Shown piece after piece: positions 26,772 through 36,602 of a DNA stretch of 64,000 nucleotides (positions are counted from its first letter, which is position 1; the number at the start of each line of letters is the position of its first letter). The notes under the pieces are model-generated. The model saw only the letters and a list, made by a program, of their open reading frames with translations. It was not told the DNA's origin and made no database searches. The stretch is from the NCBI GenBank assembly GCA_964552195.1, contig CAZKFM010000005.1, positions 164,167-228,166 on the forward strand. Reading direction: 5' to 3'. The translations under genes and the position numbers were made by a program. Source of the stretch: CAZKAP01 sp964552195 (GTDB lineage: Bacteria > Bacteroidota > Bacteroidia > Flavobacteriales > Flavobacteriaceae).

Positions 26772-26800
26772 AACCGGGGGTCTTAGGGCTCCCGGTTCTT
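26772..26800. terminator. Possible bidirectional terminator
   Basis: AACCGGG (26772-26778) pairs with CCCGGTT (26791-26797) across a 12-nt loop, followed by CTTTAT on the plus strand and TTATTTCTG on the minus strand. It lies between the converging DUF2807 and MFS genes and overlaps the 3' end of the MFS gene. The T tracts are weak. Confidence 0.5.
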
Positions 26801-28153
26801 TATACCCGACCTTGCTGCCAAAGGCTGGGGTTTACGGGGAACCCGGGAAAGCATAACGGCTCCCATCAGGAAAAAAAGACCTAGAAAAATAGCAGAATTC
26901 CGCATACTCCCCGTGATCTCAGCTACCATGGCATATAAAAAGGTCCCTATGATAATTCCTATTTTCTCCGCCACATCGTAAAAACTAAAGTAGGATGTAG
27001 TATCCGGAGACTCCGGGGGAAGGAATTTCGAATAGGTGGACCGTGACAGGGTCTGTATCCCGCCCATAACCAATCCGACTCCACCAGCGGCTATGTAAAA
27101 CTCAACGGGTTCGTAGACGAAATACGCGTACACGCACAGCCCCACCCAAATCAGATTGACCCCAATCAGCGTCGGTATGTTTCCGAAGCGTTCGGAACTG
27201 CGGGAGGTTAGCAGGGAACCGGGAATGGCGATGAGCTGTATCAGGAGTATACTCACAATAAGCCCTAGGGTCCGTTCTTCACCGCTTCCCCAGCCGACTT
27301 CTTCTTCGCCGAAGTACGCTGCAATAAGCATGATGGTCTGTACGGCAATACTGTACACAAAAAAGGAGGCCAGATAGCTCTTCAGACGAAGCTGTGAGCG
27401 CAGTTCGCTCCATACTTTCCCCAATTCTCGAAATCCGCCCAGCAGTATCGAGCTCTGCTGTCCACTGCGCTGGTTACCACGAGGCATATAGCGAAAGGTA
27501 TACTGGCTGAATGCAATCCACCAAACCCCCACTGCGGCAAAGGAATACTTCATGGCCATGATCTTTGCTGGAGTGCCATCGGCCGCGTCGGTGATACCGA
27601 AGCTATCGGGAAACATCACCATGACCAGGTTGACCAGAAGCAGCAGTACACTACCGATATAGCCCAGGGAATACCCTTTAGCACTGATGCGGTCGTGCTG
27701 ATCGGGAAAGGCGATATCCGGCAGGTATGAATTGTAGATAGCGAAGTTCACCCAGAAGCCGACCAGGGCAAGGAGGTAGATCAGTAGGCTGATTTCCAGC
27801 CATTCCAGAGAAAAGAAATACAGTCCTATACACGAGAGGGCCCCGAGATAGGAGAAAAATATGAAAAACACCTTTTTGTTGCCCGTATAGTCAGCAATAC
27901 CCGAGACCAGCGGAGTTACCAGGGCTATCACCACAAACGCTATGGACGAGACATAGGAGATCAGCGGTGCCCTTTCGAAGGCACGCCCCCATAATTCCAC
28001 GGTGTCTGTTCCGGACACACGGAAGAGTTCCCCCAGGTATATGGGAAAAATGGCCGAGGCTATCACCAGGCTGTAAACTGAGGTCGACCAGTCGAAGAAG
28101 GCCCACGCATGCAGGAGTTTTTTACTGCCTTTCGGGGCCTTTTTCGAACTCAT
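26783..28153 (-). CDS. MFS transporter, UMF1 (Atg22-like) family
   Basis: A 456-residue membrane protein with about twelve hydrophobic helices. It starts with a Lys-rich tail and WAFFDWSTSVYSLVIASAIFP, which is characteristic of the UMF1/Vps22-Atg22-like permeases, and contains GLVMGGIQTLSRSTYSKFLP in helix 10-11. These carry out export or uptake of small molecules, with amino acid efflux known only for the yeast relative. The substrate here is unknown. It follows the M48 peptidase gene by 15 bp. Confidence 0.85.
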   Translation of the reverse strand: MSSKKAPKGSKKLLHAWAFFDWSTSVYSLVIASAIFPIYLGELFRVSGTDTVELWGRAFERAPLISYVSSIAFVVIALVTPLVSGIADYTGNKKVFFIFFSYLGALSCIGLYFFSLEWLEISLLIYLLALVGFWVNFAIYNSYLPDIAFPDQHDRISAKGYSLGYIGSVLLLLVNLVMVMFPDSFGITDAADGTPAKIMAMKYSFAAVGVWWIAFSQYTFRYMPRGNQRSGQQSSILLGGFRELGKVWSELRSQLRLKSYLASFFVYSIAVQTIMLIAAYFGEEEVGWGSGEERTLGLIVSILLIQLIAIPGSLLTSRSSERFGNIPTLIGVNLIWVGLCVYAYFVYEPVEFYIAAGGVGLVMGGIQTLSRSTYSKFLPPESPDTTSYFSFYDVAEKIGIIIGTFLYAMVAEITGSMRNSAIFLGLFFLMGAVMLSRVPRKPQPLAARSGIKNREP

Positions 28154-28168
28154 CCGGTAGTATTTGGT

Positions 28169-28978
28169 TTATTGAAATTTGGTCACCCCGAACTTGGCCG
28201 CCTCTGCCTTGGCTTCGGGAGCCCACTGGGTCAGATTCGCAATTCGGGTATCGTTGGAGGGATGAGTGCTGAGAAACTGGGGAGGCCCCTGCCCACCGCT
28301 CTTGGCCTTCATTCGCTTCCACAATTCGGCGGCTTCGTCGGGATTGTACCCGGCTATGGCCATGATCTGGAGACCGATCCGATCGGCCTCGGTTTCGTGA
28401 CTCCGGCTAAAGGGCAGCATGACCCCTACCGTGGACCCTATACCATATGCCATGTTAAACGTATTGAGCGCCTCGGGGTCTTTTATGGCCACATTTCCGG
28501 CAACGGCCCCAAGTTGTTGCAACATCCCCGCGCTCATGCGCTGTGCCCCGTGATCGGCCAGGGCGTGGGCGACTTCGTGCCCCATCACCACGGCTATGCC
28601 AGTCTCGGTTTGCGTAATGGGCAGGATCCCGGTGTAGAAAACGATCTTTCCTCCTGGCATACACCAGGCGTTTACGGTTTCGTCCTGCACCAGGTTGTAT
28701 TCCCAGCGGTAATCCTTCAGGTATCCGGGATAGCCGTTGGCATCCAGCCAGCGCTCCGCGGCAGTCGCAATTCGTTGGCCCACACGCTGTATCATCCGGG
28801 CCTCGGAGGTGTTCTTCACCACATTGTTCTCGTTCAGAAACTGGTCGTACTCGGCAAAGGCCATGGGAAACAGGCTTTGATTCCCGTAGAAGTTCAGCAT
28901 TTTCTTCCCGGTGAAGGGGTTGGTCTTGCAGGCGAAAACACCGAAGAAGACCAGGGCAAACAAAAGTACTTTTTTCAT
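28169..28978 (-). CDS. M48 family zinc metallopeptidase lipoprotein
   Basis: A 269-residue protein with lipoprotein signal: MKKVLLFALVFFGVFACK, Cys at residue 17. The peptidase motif VVMGHEVAHALADHG (HExxH) lies near residues 130-140, and a second zinc ligand is expected in SHETEADRIGLQ. The domain layout resembles periplasmic Oma1/BepA-type M48 peptidases that handle misassembled outer-membrane proteins; chaperone TPR repeats like those of BepA are not evident. It is co-directional with the MFS gene. Confidence 0.9.
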   Translation of the reverse strand: MKKVLLFALVFFGVFACKTNPFTGKKMLNFYGNQSLFPMAFAEYDQFLNENNVVKNTSEARMIQRVGQRIATAAERWLDANGYPGYLKDYRWEYNLVQDETVNAWCMPGGKIVFYTGILPITQTETGIAVVMGHEVAHALADHGAQRMSAGMLQQLGAVAGNVAIKDPEALNTFNMAYGIGSTVGVMLPFSRSHETEADRIGLQIMAIAGYNPDEAAELWKRMKAKSGGQGPPQFLSTHPSNDTRIANLTQWAPEAKAEAAKFGVTKFQ

Positions 28979-29069
28979 ATCGTCAGGGTTAGCCCGGGCA
29001 AAATACGAAAAATGGCACCTATAATCCCAGCTTTATCACATGACCGTACGGCTTACCGGATCGACAGGA

Positions 29070-31469
29070 TCAGACCCCCATCAGCTGAATCTCCGTGAAG
29101 TTCTTGGGAACCACCAGAGTATTCTCACCCCTGAACTTGACTTTCTCATAGTTCACCCGTTCGTTGTCCAGCTCGATCATGCTTATCGAAAACGGCAGAC
29201 CGTGGAAACGAAGCATGATCGTCGTATAGGAGGTGGTATAAGTACCATCCTTGAACTGCTGAATGACGAGCTCATTCTCCTTGCCCTTCAGGCGGAAATT
29301 GCGCATGCTGTAGCGTCCCTTCTTGTAGTCGTAGCCGTCGAAATGATCTTCGTATACCGTGGAGTTTTCGGTACCTTCCTTAAAGTACACATCGATCACC
29401 AGCTCCTCCACATCCTTCTCGCCCACATACTGTTGGACCGGATACCTGGGAATCATGGCTCCCTCCTTGACAAACAGGGGTATGGTATCGATGGGGGCGT
29501 CCACATACTTCTCCACCCCTCCCTTGCTGACCTCATCGGTCCAGAAATTGTACCAGTTTCCCTTGGGCAGATACATCCTGCGCCCCTGGGCGTTGGCCTC
29601 CTGTACTGGACAAACCAGCAAATGAGGTCCAAACATGAATTCATCCGTACGGAAATGGGTCTGATTATCCGACTGATCGTAGAATACCAATGATTGAATG
29701 ATGGGCAGGCCTTTGTTGATGTAGTGGTAGAAGGCCGTATAGAGATAGGGCAGCAGCTCGTAGCGCAGATTGATGTAATTGCGAACGATATCGGTTACCT
29801 CGTCGCCGAATGACCAGGGCTCCTGGTCCCCGTGATCGCCGCTGGAATGTACCCGGCAGAAGGGATGGAAAACCCCAAGCTGTACCCAGCGGGCGAAGAG
29901 TTCTCCGTTGGGCTGCTCGGCAAATCCGCCGATATCGGTTCCCACAAAGGAATACCCACTCATGCACATCCGCTGGACCTGCACGTTGGCAATCCACAAA
30001 TGCTCCCAGGTAGCCACGTTATCTCCGGTCCAGGTTGCGCAATAGCGCTGGGTTCCGGCATAGGCCGCCCGGGTCAGGACAAAGGGTCGCTTGGGAAAAC
30101 TGAATTTCTTCAGCCCTTCGTAAGTGGCCCTGACCATCTGCATCCCGTAAATATTATGTGCCTTGCGATGACTGCAGGGGTGCCCGTCGTAGTCGTGCCG
30201 GACATCGAGGTTGGCCGTCTTGCTCGGCACATCCATAATGGCCGGTTCGTTCATGTCGTTCCAAACCCCATGGACTCCGATATCCTGTATCATTTCCTTG
30301 TACAGGCCGGCCCACCATTCCCGCACTTCAGGATTGGTGAAATCGGGAAACTTGCACTCACCCGGCCAAACCTTGCCCTTGAAGTGGGGACCGTCCGCAC
30401 GGCGGCAGAAGTATTCATTCTTCATGGCCTCCTGATACACCCAATAATCGCGGTCTATCTTTATCCCGGGATCGATCATGGTTACCGTCCTGAACCCCAT
30501 TTCCCGCAGGTCGTCCACCAGCTTCTTGGGATTGGGGAATCGGTTCTTGTCCCAGGTAAAACAACGGAAACCGTCCATATAGTCAATGTCCAGATAGATG
30601 GCATCGCAGGGAATCTCCATTTCCCGGAAGCTTTTGGCAATCTGGCGGACTTGTTTATCCGGGTAGTAGCTCCATTTGGACTGGTGGAATCCCAGGGACC
30701 AAAGTGGAGGTAAATCAGGCACACCCGTCAGGTCGGTATAAGCCTCCAAGACCTGTGCCATGGAAGGGCCGTAGAAGAAGTAGTAATTCATTTCACCCCC
30801 GTCGGCCCAGAAACTGGTCACGTTTCTTTGCTCATGGGCAAAATCGAAATAGGTGCTGAAGGAGTTATCGAAGAAGATGCCGTAGGCCATATCGTTATGC
30901 AGGCCTATATAAAAAGGGATTGATTTATACAGAGGTTCCTGATCCTTACCGAAGGCGTATTGATCGGTTACCCAGTTATTGACGCGCTTGCCCTTCAGGT
31001 TGGTGTGAGATGCCTTATCGCCCATACCATAGAAGCTCTCACCGCTTTGGGCTATCTTGCTCATCTTGACCACATCGCCTCCATAATCGTAATTCTCCTC
31101 CCAGTGGAAGCCTTCTTCGTCCTGGTTGATTACCATTTCGTCCTGGTCTACGATCTGCACTTTCATGTTTTCCTTGGCGACGTAGATCTTCATCTTCGCC
31201 GTTACTATGGCGTATTCGGAACGGTCTTCTACGACCTCGAGCCGCTGATAGCCCAGGCTGACATCATCGTCAATTGCATACGAAAAGTCGGGTTCGAAGT
31301 CGTGGTAGGTAGCGTATCGGAAACGCACCGCACTATCCCTTACTATGGTTATCTCGAGGACTACCCCATTCTGGGAGGTGAATATGATCTTATCCTGATT
31401 CTTTTTGAAATCCACCACTTCCCCGGGCTGCAGATTACCGCGGTGTTTGTACTCGGTATTTGTAATCAT
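29070..31469 (-). CDS. Glycoside hydrolase family 31 alpha-glucosidase
   Basis: A 799-residue GH31 enzyme. The catalytic nucleophile is Asp405 in GVWNDMNEPAI, and the acid/base Asp is in ATWTGDNVATWEHL near residue 480. An N-terminal beta-sandwich precedes the barrel (FYGMGDKASHTNLKGKR) and a C-terminal beta domain follows. No signal peptide is visible, so a cytoplasmic enzyme acting on maltooligosaccharides or glycogen is likely. It lies 63 bp after glgB in the same direction, pointing to alpha-glucan metabolism. Confidence 0.92.
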   Translation of the reverse strand: MITNTEYKHRGNLQPGEVVDFKKNQDKIIFTSQNGVVLEITIVRDSAVRFRYATYHDFEPDFSYAIDDDVSLGYQRLEVVEDRSEYAIVTAKMKIYVAKENMKVQIVDQDEMVINQDEEGFHWEENYDYGGDVVKMSKIAQSGESFYGMGDKASHTNLKGKRVNNWVTDQYAFGKDQEPLYKSIPFYIGLHNDMAYGIFFDNSFSTYFDFAHEQRNVTSFWADGGEMNYYFFYGPSMAQVLEAYTDLTGVPDLPPLWSLGFHQSKWSYYPDKQVRQIAKSFREMEIPCDAIYLDIDYMDGFRCFTWDKNRFPNPKKLVDDLREMGFRTVTMIDPGIKIDRDYWVYQEAMKNEYFCRRADGPHFKGKVWPGECKFPDFTNPEVREWWAGLYKEMIQDIGVHGVWNDMNEPAIMDVPSKTANLDVRHDYDGHPCSHRKAHNIYGMQMVRATYEGLKKFSFPKRPFVLTRAAYAGTQRYCATWTGDNVATWEHLWIANVQVQRMCMSGYSFVGTDIGGFAEQPNGELFARWVQLGVFHPFCRVHSSGDHGDQEPWSFGDEVTDIVRNYINLRYELLPYLYTAFYHYINKGLPIIQSLVFYDQSDNQTHFRTDEFMFGPHLLVCPVQEANAQGRRMYLPKGNWYNFWTDEVSKGGVEKYVDAPIDTIPLFVKEGAMIPRYPVQQYVGEKDVEELVIDVYFKEGTENSTVYEDHFDGYDYKKGRYSMRNFRLKGKENELVIQQFKDGTYTTSYTTIMLRFHGLPFSISMIELDNERVNYEKVKFRGENTLVVPKNFTEIQLMGV

Positions 31470-31532
31470 AAGTAGACTGTCGAAATAAATATAAGCGGTG
31501 CTAATGCTAATCCGAACGCTGCTCTGTCCCGA

Positions 31533-33428
31533 TTATTTTAACACGAGTGTGGATAATGGAGGAATATCGAGTACGGCAGATTGCGGATATCCGTGCCAGC
31601 CGATTTCATCGATCCGGATTTTCCCGGTGGGATAGCCTGAACCGGCGTAGTCCTCCGAATCGCTGTTCAGCACTATGTTCCAATCCCGTGTATCCGGGAG
31701 GCCGATTCGGTAGCCGGTTCGGGGAACGGGTGTCAGGTTGCATACCGTTACTACACTTTCCTCCTCATTGTGACCCAGGCGCACGTAACAAATTACCGAA
31801 TTCTCCGAATCGTTGTACTCCAGCCAGCGGAAACCCTCGTGTGAAAACTGCTTCTCGTGAAGAGCAGGTTCGGAGCGATACAAGGCGTTCAAATCCCGTA
31901 TCCAGGACTGTATCCCTCGGTGTACCGGAAAATCCAGCAGATTCCATTCGAGACCTTTCTGATAGTCCCACTCAGAGGTCTGTCCAAATTCCCCACCCAT
32001 AAAGACCAGCTTGGCTCCAGGGTGAGTGTACATATAGCCAAAAAGCAATCGGAGATTGGCAAAGCGCAGCCATTCGTCACCCGGCATGCGGTAGATCAGT
32101 GAATTTTTTCCATACACTACCTCGTCGTGAGACAGGGGAAGCATAAAGTTCTCCGTGAACGCGTAGGCCAGGGAGAACGTGATTTCGTTGTGGTGATACT
32201 TTCGGTGAATGGGGTCCTTCTTGAAGAACTCCAGGGTGTCGTGCATCCATCCCATCATCCACTTCATTCCGAAACCCAGCCCCCCGTAATGAACGGGTTT
32301 GGAAACCCCGGTGAAGGCCGTGGATTCCTCGGCTATGGTCTGCACGTCCGGAAAATTTCCGTACACCTCGGAATTGAGTTCCCTGATGAAAGAAAGGGCC
32401 TCGAGGTTTTCGTTATTCCCGTACATATTGGGTTCCCATTCCCCTTCCTCCCTGGAGTAATCCAAATAGAGCATGGAGGCCACGGCATCGACCCTAAGAC
32501 CATCGACATGGTACTGATCCAACCAGAACAAGGCATTACTGATCAGGAAGGCCCGTACCTCGTTACGCCCGTAATTAAATATGAGGCTCTTCCAGTCGGG
32601 ATGATACCCACGTCGCCTGTCGGGATGCTCGTACAGGTGGGAACCATCGAAGAATCCCAGCCCGTGAGCGTCTTCTGGAAAGTGTGAGGGAACCCAGTCC
32701 AGTATTACACCGATTCCATTTTTGTGAAAAGTATCCACCAGGTATTTAAATTCCTCAGGCGTTCCAAACCGGGAACTGGGTGCGAAATACCCCGTAAGCT
32801 GATATCCCCAGGATGGGTCGAAGGGGTATTCCATAACGGGCATAAATTCCACATGGGTGAAATTCATGTCCTTTACATAGCTCACCAGCTCATCGGCCAT
32901 TTCCTTGTAGGACAGGGATTCCCATCCATTCTTCTTTCTCCAGGAAGCTGCGTGGACCTCGTAAACGGCATAAGGCTTATCCAGGGCATTGTGTGCATGA
33001 CGCTCCCTCATCCATTTCTTATCGCCCCATTTGTATTCTTCGTCCCATACAATGGAGGCCGTTTTAGGAGGAATTTCACAAAACCTGCCAAAGGGGTCGG
33101 CCTTCTCCGTTACGATTCCGTCGTTGTGAGAATGGATCTTGTACTTGTAGAGCGCACCCTTCTTTACATTGGGAATGAAACCTTCCCAAATTCCGCTCTC
33201 GTCCCAGCGAACCAAAAGCGGGTCCTCTCCTTCCTGCCAGTGGTTCCAGTCACCCACAACGTGAACTTCCCTGGCAGTAGGGGCCCAGACCGCAAAGTAG
33301 GTACCCTCCACCCCATCGAGCGTTAAGGGATGCGATCCTAGTTTTTCCCAAAGCCTGAAGTGCTTACCCGCCTTGAATAGATCGATATCAAACTCAGTGA
33401 ATAAGGAGTGTGGAATAACCGTGGTCAT
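31533..33428 (-). CDS. glgB: 1,4-alpha-glucan branching enzyme
   Basis: GlgB makes alpha-1,6 branches in glycogen. The 631-residue product has an N-terminal CBM48 domain (FAVWAPTAREVHVVGDWNHW) and a GH13 barrel. Catalytic residues by position: Asp314 in GLRVDAVASM, Glu367 in TIAEESTAF and Asp435 in LSHDEVVYG. ATG at 33428 is chosen over a TTG at 33437. No glgA or glgC is in the window. It precedes the GH31 gene. Confidence 0.95.
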   Translation of the reverse strand: MTTVIPHSLFTEFDIDLFKAGKHFRLWEKLGSHPLTLDGVEGTYFAVWAPTAREVHVVGDWNHWQEGEDPLLVRWDESGIWEGFIPNVKKGALYKYKIHSHNDGIVTEKADPFGRFCEIPPKTASIVWDEEYKWGDKKWMRERHAHNALDKPYAVYEVHAASWRKKNGWESLSYKEMADELVSYVKDMNFTHVEFMPVMEYPFDPSWGYQLTGYFAPSSRFGTPEEFKYLVDTFHKNGIGVILDWVPSHFPEDAHGLGFFDGSHLYEHPDRRRGYHPDWKSLIFNYGRNEVRAFLISNALFWLDQYHVDGLRVDAVASMLYLDYSREEGEWEPNMYGNNENLEALSFIRELNSEVYGNFPDVQTIAEESTAFTGVSKPVHYGGLGFGMKWMMGWMHDTLEFFKKDPIHRKYHHNEITFSLAYAFTENFMLPLSHDEVVYGKNSLIYRMPGDEWLRFANLRLLFGYMYTHPGAKLVFMGGEFGQTSEWDYQKGLEWNLLDFPVHRGIQSWIRDLNALYRSEPALHEKQFSHEGFRWLEYNDSENSVICYVRLGHNEEESVVTVCNLTPVPRTGYRIGLPDTRDWNIVLNSDSEDYAGSGYPTGKIRIDEIGWHGYPQSAVLDIPPLSTLVLK

Positions 33429-33644
33429 AGTTGTCAATTATGCATGCAATATTACGCATCTTTTGATATTGGGTAATTTACCATGGCGATTCCCGTTACA
33501 TAAGGGGCACTACTTTTCGTTGTCTTTTCAAGGTATTTTAAATGAAAACGGAAGTAAGTCCAGGCTTTTTCAAAACTTTTTATCCAAAGCTCACCAAGTT
33601 TGGAACGCTTTTTGGAAATTGTTAAAAAATTTAAATCCATTACG

Positions 33645-34247
33645 ATGAAGTATCCAGTCCAGGCAGCACCGACTACCTCCCGCCCTCGTTCTACATTCAG
33701 GTTCCTCTTTATGGGTATGCTCGCCCTAATGCTCTCGGCCTTTACGGTCTCCTGCGAAGGTCCACAGGGACCTCCAGGGCTCAATGGCCTGGATGGGGTA
33801 AATATCCTGGGATCGGTATTCGAGGTTCAGGGTACGTTTACCCCGGCTAATGAATACGCCTTGCTTTTTGAATATCCTACGACCCTGGAGGTATTTGAAA
33901 CCGACGTGGTTTTGGTTTACCTGCTTTGGGACGTGACTACGGACGGAAACGGACAAAACGTTGATATCTGGAGGCTGCTTCCGCAGACGCGGATCGTGGA
34001 CCAGGGACTTCTTCAATACAATTACGACTACACCTTTTTCGATGTAAACATATTCCTCGAAACGGATTTCGATCCGGCTTTACTTCTTCCCGGAGATACG
34101 GATAATCAGGTATTCCGGGTGGCCGTGCTACCCGCAGATATGATCGCCGGATCCCGGGTGGATGTGAATGACTATGATCAGGTGATGTCACTTATCGGTG
34201 CCTCGGAAGCCGATGTACAGACGATCAGTCTTCCCTCTGCCAAGTAG
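33645..34247 (+). CDS. Lipoprotein with short collagen-like segment
   Basis: A 200-residue lipoprotein: after an Arg-containing N-terminus and hydrophobic stretch, LSAFTVSC gives the lipidation Cys near residue 38. It is followed at once by GPQGPPGLNGLDG, four Gly-X-Y triplets of collagen type, then a beta-rich domain. Bacteroidota have many lipoproteins with such a short Gly-X-Y linker after the Cys. No function is known. It is followed by a clear terminator, so it is monocistronic. Confidence 0.8.
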   Translation: MKYPVQAAPTTSRPRSTFRFLFMGMLALMLSAFTVSCEGPQGPPGLNGLDGVNILGSVFEVQGTFTPANEYALLFEYPTTLEVFETDVVLVYLLWDVTTDGNGQNVDIWRLLPQTRIVDQGLLQYNYDYTFFDVNIFLETDFDPALLLPGDTDNQVFRVAVLPADMIAGSRVDVNDYDQVMSLIGASEADVQTISLPSAK

Positions 34248-34287
34248 GCGTTCGTTTCTTAGGACACCTTACGACAATATTATGATG

Positions 34288-34324
34288 AACCCTGAGCTGG
34301 AGATATTCCGGCCCAGGGTTTTTT
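34288..34324 (+). terminator. Rho-independent terminator
   Basis: AACCCTG (34288-34294) pairs with CAGGGTT (34314-34320), with extra pairing inside, followed by T6. It ends the collagen-like lipoprotein gene. Confidence 0.85.
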
Positions 34325-34443
34325 GCAGCCCAATTCTAAATTCGGGGTTAAAGGATGTTAAATTATCCCGTGTTCAGGTAAGTTTCTCAAATTTTGCGTT
34401 CTAAAAATTCCACATCGAATATACAGTCATAAAACAAATTGAA

Positions 34444-35007
34444 ATGAAATTCGAGCTCTCCTCTTTGCGTCCCGGTAGCATCTGGGCTTCCTTGTTTTTA
34501 ATGATCTCTTTCAGTTGTCAGGGGATATCTCAGGAAAGACCGGCCATGGAAGGTCAGGCAAAAAAGGAGAATGCCCTTGAGCAAAAAGGCAAACAAAAGT
34601 CTGGGGAATCTTCCTACCCCGTGACCAAAACGGATGCCGAATGGAAGGCACAGCTTACCGATGCACAATACTACGTCCTGCGAAAGGCGGGAACGGAATA
34701 CGCCTTTACCAGCCCCTTGCTCAAGGAAAAGCGCAAGGGCACCTTCAGTTGTGCTGCCTGCGGTCAGGAACTCTATGACAACCGGCATAAATTTACCTCC
34801 GGAACCGGATGGCCGTCCTTCGACCGGGCCATAGATGGCGGAGTGGGCTACGATGTGGACTATAAAATCGGGTACAAGCGTACGGAGGTCCACTGCGCCA
34901 ATTGCGGAGGTCATCTGGGGCACGTATTCGAGGACGGCCCGAGAGAATCCACCGGCCTGAGGCATTGCATCAATGGAGTTGCCCTGGAGTTCACCCCCTC
35001 CGAATAG
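34444..35007 (+). CDS. msrB: Peptide-methionine (R)-S-oxide reductase, lipoprotein form
   Basis: MsrB reduces methionine-R-sulfoxide in proteins. The 187-residue sequence has an N-terminal lipoprotein signal (FLMISFSCQ, Cys25), a Lys/Gln-rich linker, then the MsrB domain. Zinc ligands are Cys103/Cys106 (CAAC) and Cys151/Cys154 (CANC); the catalytic Cys175 is in GLRHCING; substrate motifs GTGWPSF and GHLGHVF are present. Lipidation means it protects envelope proteins from oxidation rather than cytoplasmic ones. Confidence 0.93.
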   Translation: MKFELSSLRPGSIWASLFLMISFSCQGISQERPAMEGQAKKENALEQKGKQKSGESSYPVTKTDAEWKAQLTDAQYYVLRKAGTEYAFTSPLLKEKRKGTFSCAACGQELYDNRHKFTSGTGWPSFDRAIDGGVGYDVDYKIGYKRTEVHCANCGGHLGHVFEDGPRESTGLRHCINGVALEFTPSE

Positions 35008-35123
35008 TCCGGCTTAAACCTGTCATGTGGCAGCGGGATACAGGGCACAACCTGGAAGGCTAGCACCCGTCGTTTTTTCGTACCCCCAGCTCAAGGCTCG
35101 TCATTTAAAACCTCAATTATGCG

Positions 35124-35131
35124 TACTTTTG
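35124..35131 (+). promoter_or_regulatory. -7 promoter element of lpd
   Basis: TACTTTTG, a perfect TAnnTTTG match, ends 22 nt before the lpd ATG. The -33 region has no clear TTG. Confidence 0.7.
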
Positions 35132-35153
35132 GGGCCGTAAAAATGAATAAAAC

Positions 35154-36545
35154 ATGAGCGATTTCGACGTTATAGTGCTGGGCAGCGGACCAGGGGGTTA
35201 CGTAACGGCCATACGGGCATCACAGCTCGGAATGAAAACTGCCATTATTGAAAAGGAAAGCCTGGGAGGCGTCTGTCTGAATTGGGGGTGCATACCGACC
35301 AAAGCGCTGCTGAAATCCGCACAGGTATTTAATTACCTCAAACACGCCGAAGAATACGGTCTGCAGACCGGCGAAGTAGGGTACGATTTCCATAAAGTGG
35401 TAGCCCGCAGTCGTTCGGTCGCAGACGGCATGAGCAAAGGCGTTCAGTTCCTCATGAAGAAAAACAAGATCGAGGTGATTCAGGGCTTTGGGAAACTCAA
35501 GGCCGGAAAACAGGTGGAGGTCAGTGCAGAAGACGGTTCCGTTCGAACCGTATCCGCTGAGCACATTATTATAGCAACCGGAGCCCGGAGTCGTGAACTG
35601 CCGAGTCTTCCGCAGGACGGGCACCGCGTGATCGGCTACCGCAAGGCCATGACATTAGAGCACCAGCCCAAGAGGATGGTTGTTGTCGGGAGCGGGGCCA
35701 TCGGGATCGAATTCGCCTACTTCTATAATGCGATGGGTACTGAGGTCACCGTAGTGGAATACATGCCACAGATCGTACCCGTAGAAGATGAAGAAATCTC
35801 CAAGCAACTCGAACGAAGCTTCAAGAAATCAGGAGTGAAGATCATGACTTCCTCCGAAGTAACCCGGGTGGATACTTCAAGAGAGCACGTTCAGGTTTTC
35901 GTCAAGACGCCCAAGGGAGAAGAAGTAATCGAAACCGACGTGGTACTGTCTGCCGTGGGCATCAAATCCAATATAGAACACATCGGCCTGGAAGAACTCG
36001 GTATAGCGACCGACCGGGATAAGATCGTCGTAGATGCGTACTATAGAACCAATATTCCGGGATACTACGCGATCGGAGATGTGACGCCTGGTCCGGCTCT
36101 TGCTCACGTGGCCTCGGCCGAGGGAATCCTCTGTGTGGAAAAGATAGCAGGTATGGAAACCGAGCCGCTGGACTACGGAAACATACCCGGTTGTACCTAT
36201 TGCTATCCGGAGGTGGCCTCAGTCGGTCTCACGGAGAAGAAAGCCCTGGAAGCCGGTTACGAAATCAAAGTAGGCAAGTTCCCATTCAGTGCCAGCGGAA
36301 AGGCAAAAGCGGCCGGTCATTCCGACGGCTTCGTAAAAGTCATTTTCGACGCCAAGTACGGGGAGTGGCTGGGTTGCCATATGATAGGAACCGGTGTGAC
36401 CGATATGATAGCCGAAGCGGTAGTGGCCAGAAAACTGGAGACTACAGGTCATGAAGTACTCAAGGCCGTTCACCCCCACCCCACCATGAGTGAAGCGGTC
36501 ATGGAAGCCGTCGCAGACGCTTACGACGAGGTGATTCATCTCTGA
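35154..36545 (+). CDS. lpd: Dihydrolipoyl dehydrogenase
   Basis: E3 of 2-oxoacid dehydrogenase complexes; it reoxidises dihydrolipoamide with NAD. The 463-residue protein shows the FAD motif VLGSGPGGY (residues 8-16), the redox disulfide CLNWGC (41-46), the NAD motif VVVGSGAIGIEF near 174-185, the second FAD motif YAIGDVTPGPALAHVA, and the catalytic HPHPTMSE near the C-terminus. No E1 or E2 gene is adjacent. It is followed by its own terminator. Confidence 0.97.
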   Translation: MSDFDVIVLGSGPGGYVTAIRASQLGMKTAIIEKESLGGVCLNWGCIPTKALLKSAQVFNYLKHAEEYGLQTGEVGYDFHKVVARSRSVADGMSKGVQFLMKKNKIEVIQGFGKLKAGKQVEVSAEDGSVRTVSAEHIIIATGARSRELPSLPQDGHRVIGYRKAMTLEHQPKRMVVVGSGAIGIEFAYFYNAMGTEVTVVEYMPQIVPVEDEEISKQLERSFKKSGVKIMTSSEVTRVDTSREHVQVFVKTPKGEEVIETDVVLSAVGIKSNIEHIGLEELGIATDRDKIVVDAYYRTNIPGYYAIGDVTPGPALAHVASAEGILCVEKIAGMETEPLDYGNIPGCTYCYPEVASVGLTEKKALEAGYEIKVGKFPFSASGKAKAAGHSDGFVKVIFDAKYGEWLGCHMIGTGVTDMIAEAVVARKLETTGHEVLKAVHPHPTMSEAVMEAVADAYDEVIHL

Positions 36546-36576
36546 TAGCACCCCACCATCAATAATCTAAAAGAAG

Positions 36577-36602
36577 CCACCCTTAGCGGGTGGTTTTTTT
36601 TA
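36577..36602 (+). terminator. Rho-independent terminator of lpd
   Basis: CCACCC-TTAGC-GGGTGG forms a 6-bp stem at 36577-36593, followed by T8. The tail runs into the aroQ stop codon region. Confidence 0.85.

Noticed and set aside
28109..29098. 329-codon plus-strand open frame opposite the M48 peptidase gene
   Set aside because: The minus strand carries a lipoprotein signal and an HExxH motif; the plus-strand frame spans the gene boundary without any domain.
35008..35153. Possible tRNA or small RNA in the msrB-lpd gap
   Set aside because: No cloverleaf arms or T-loop consensus can be found; only a -7 promoter box is supported.
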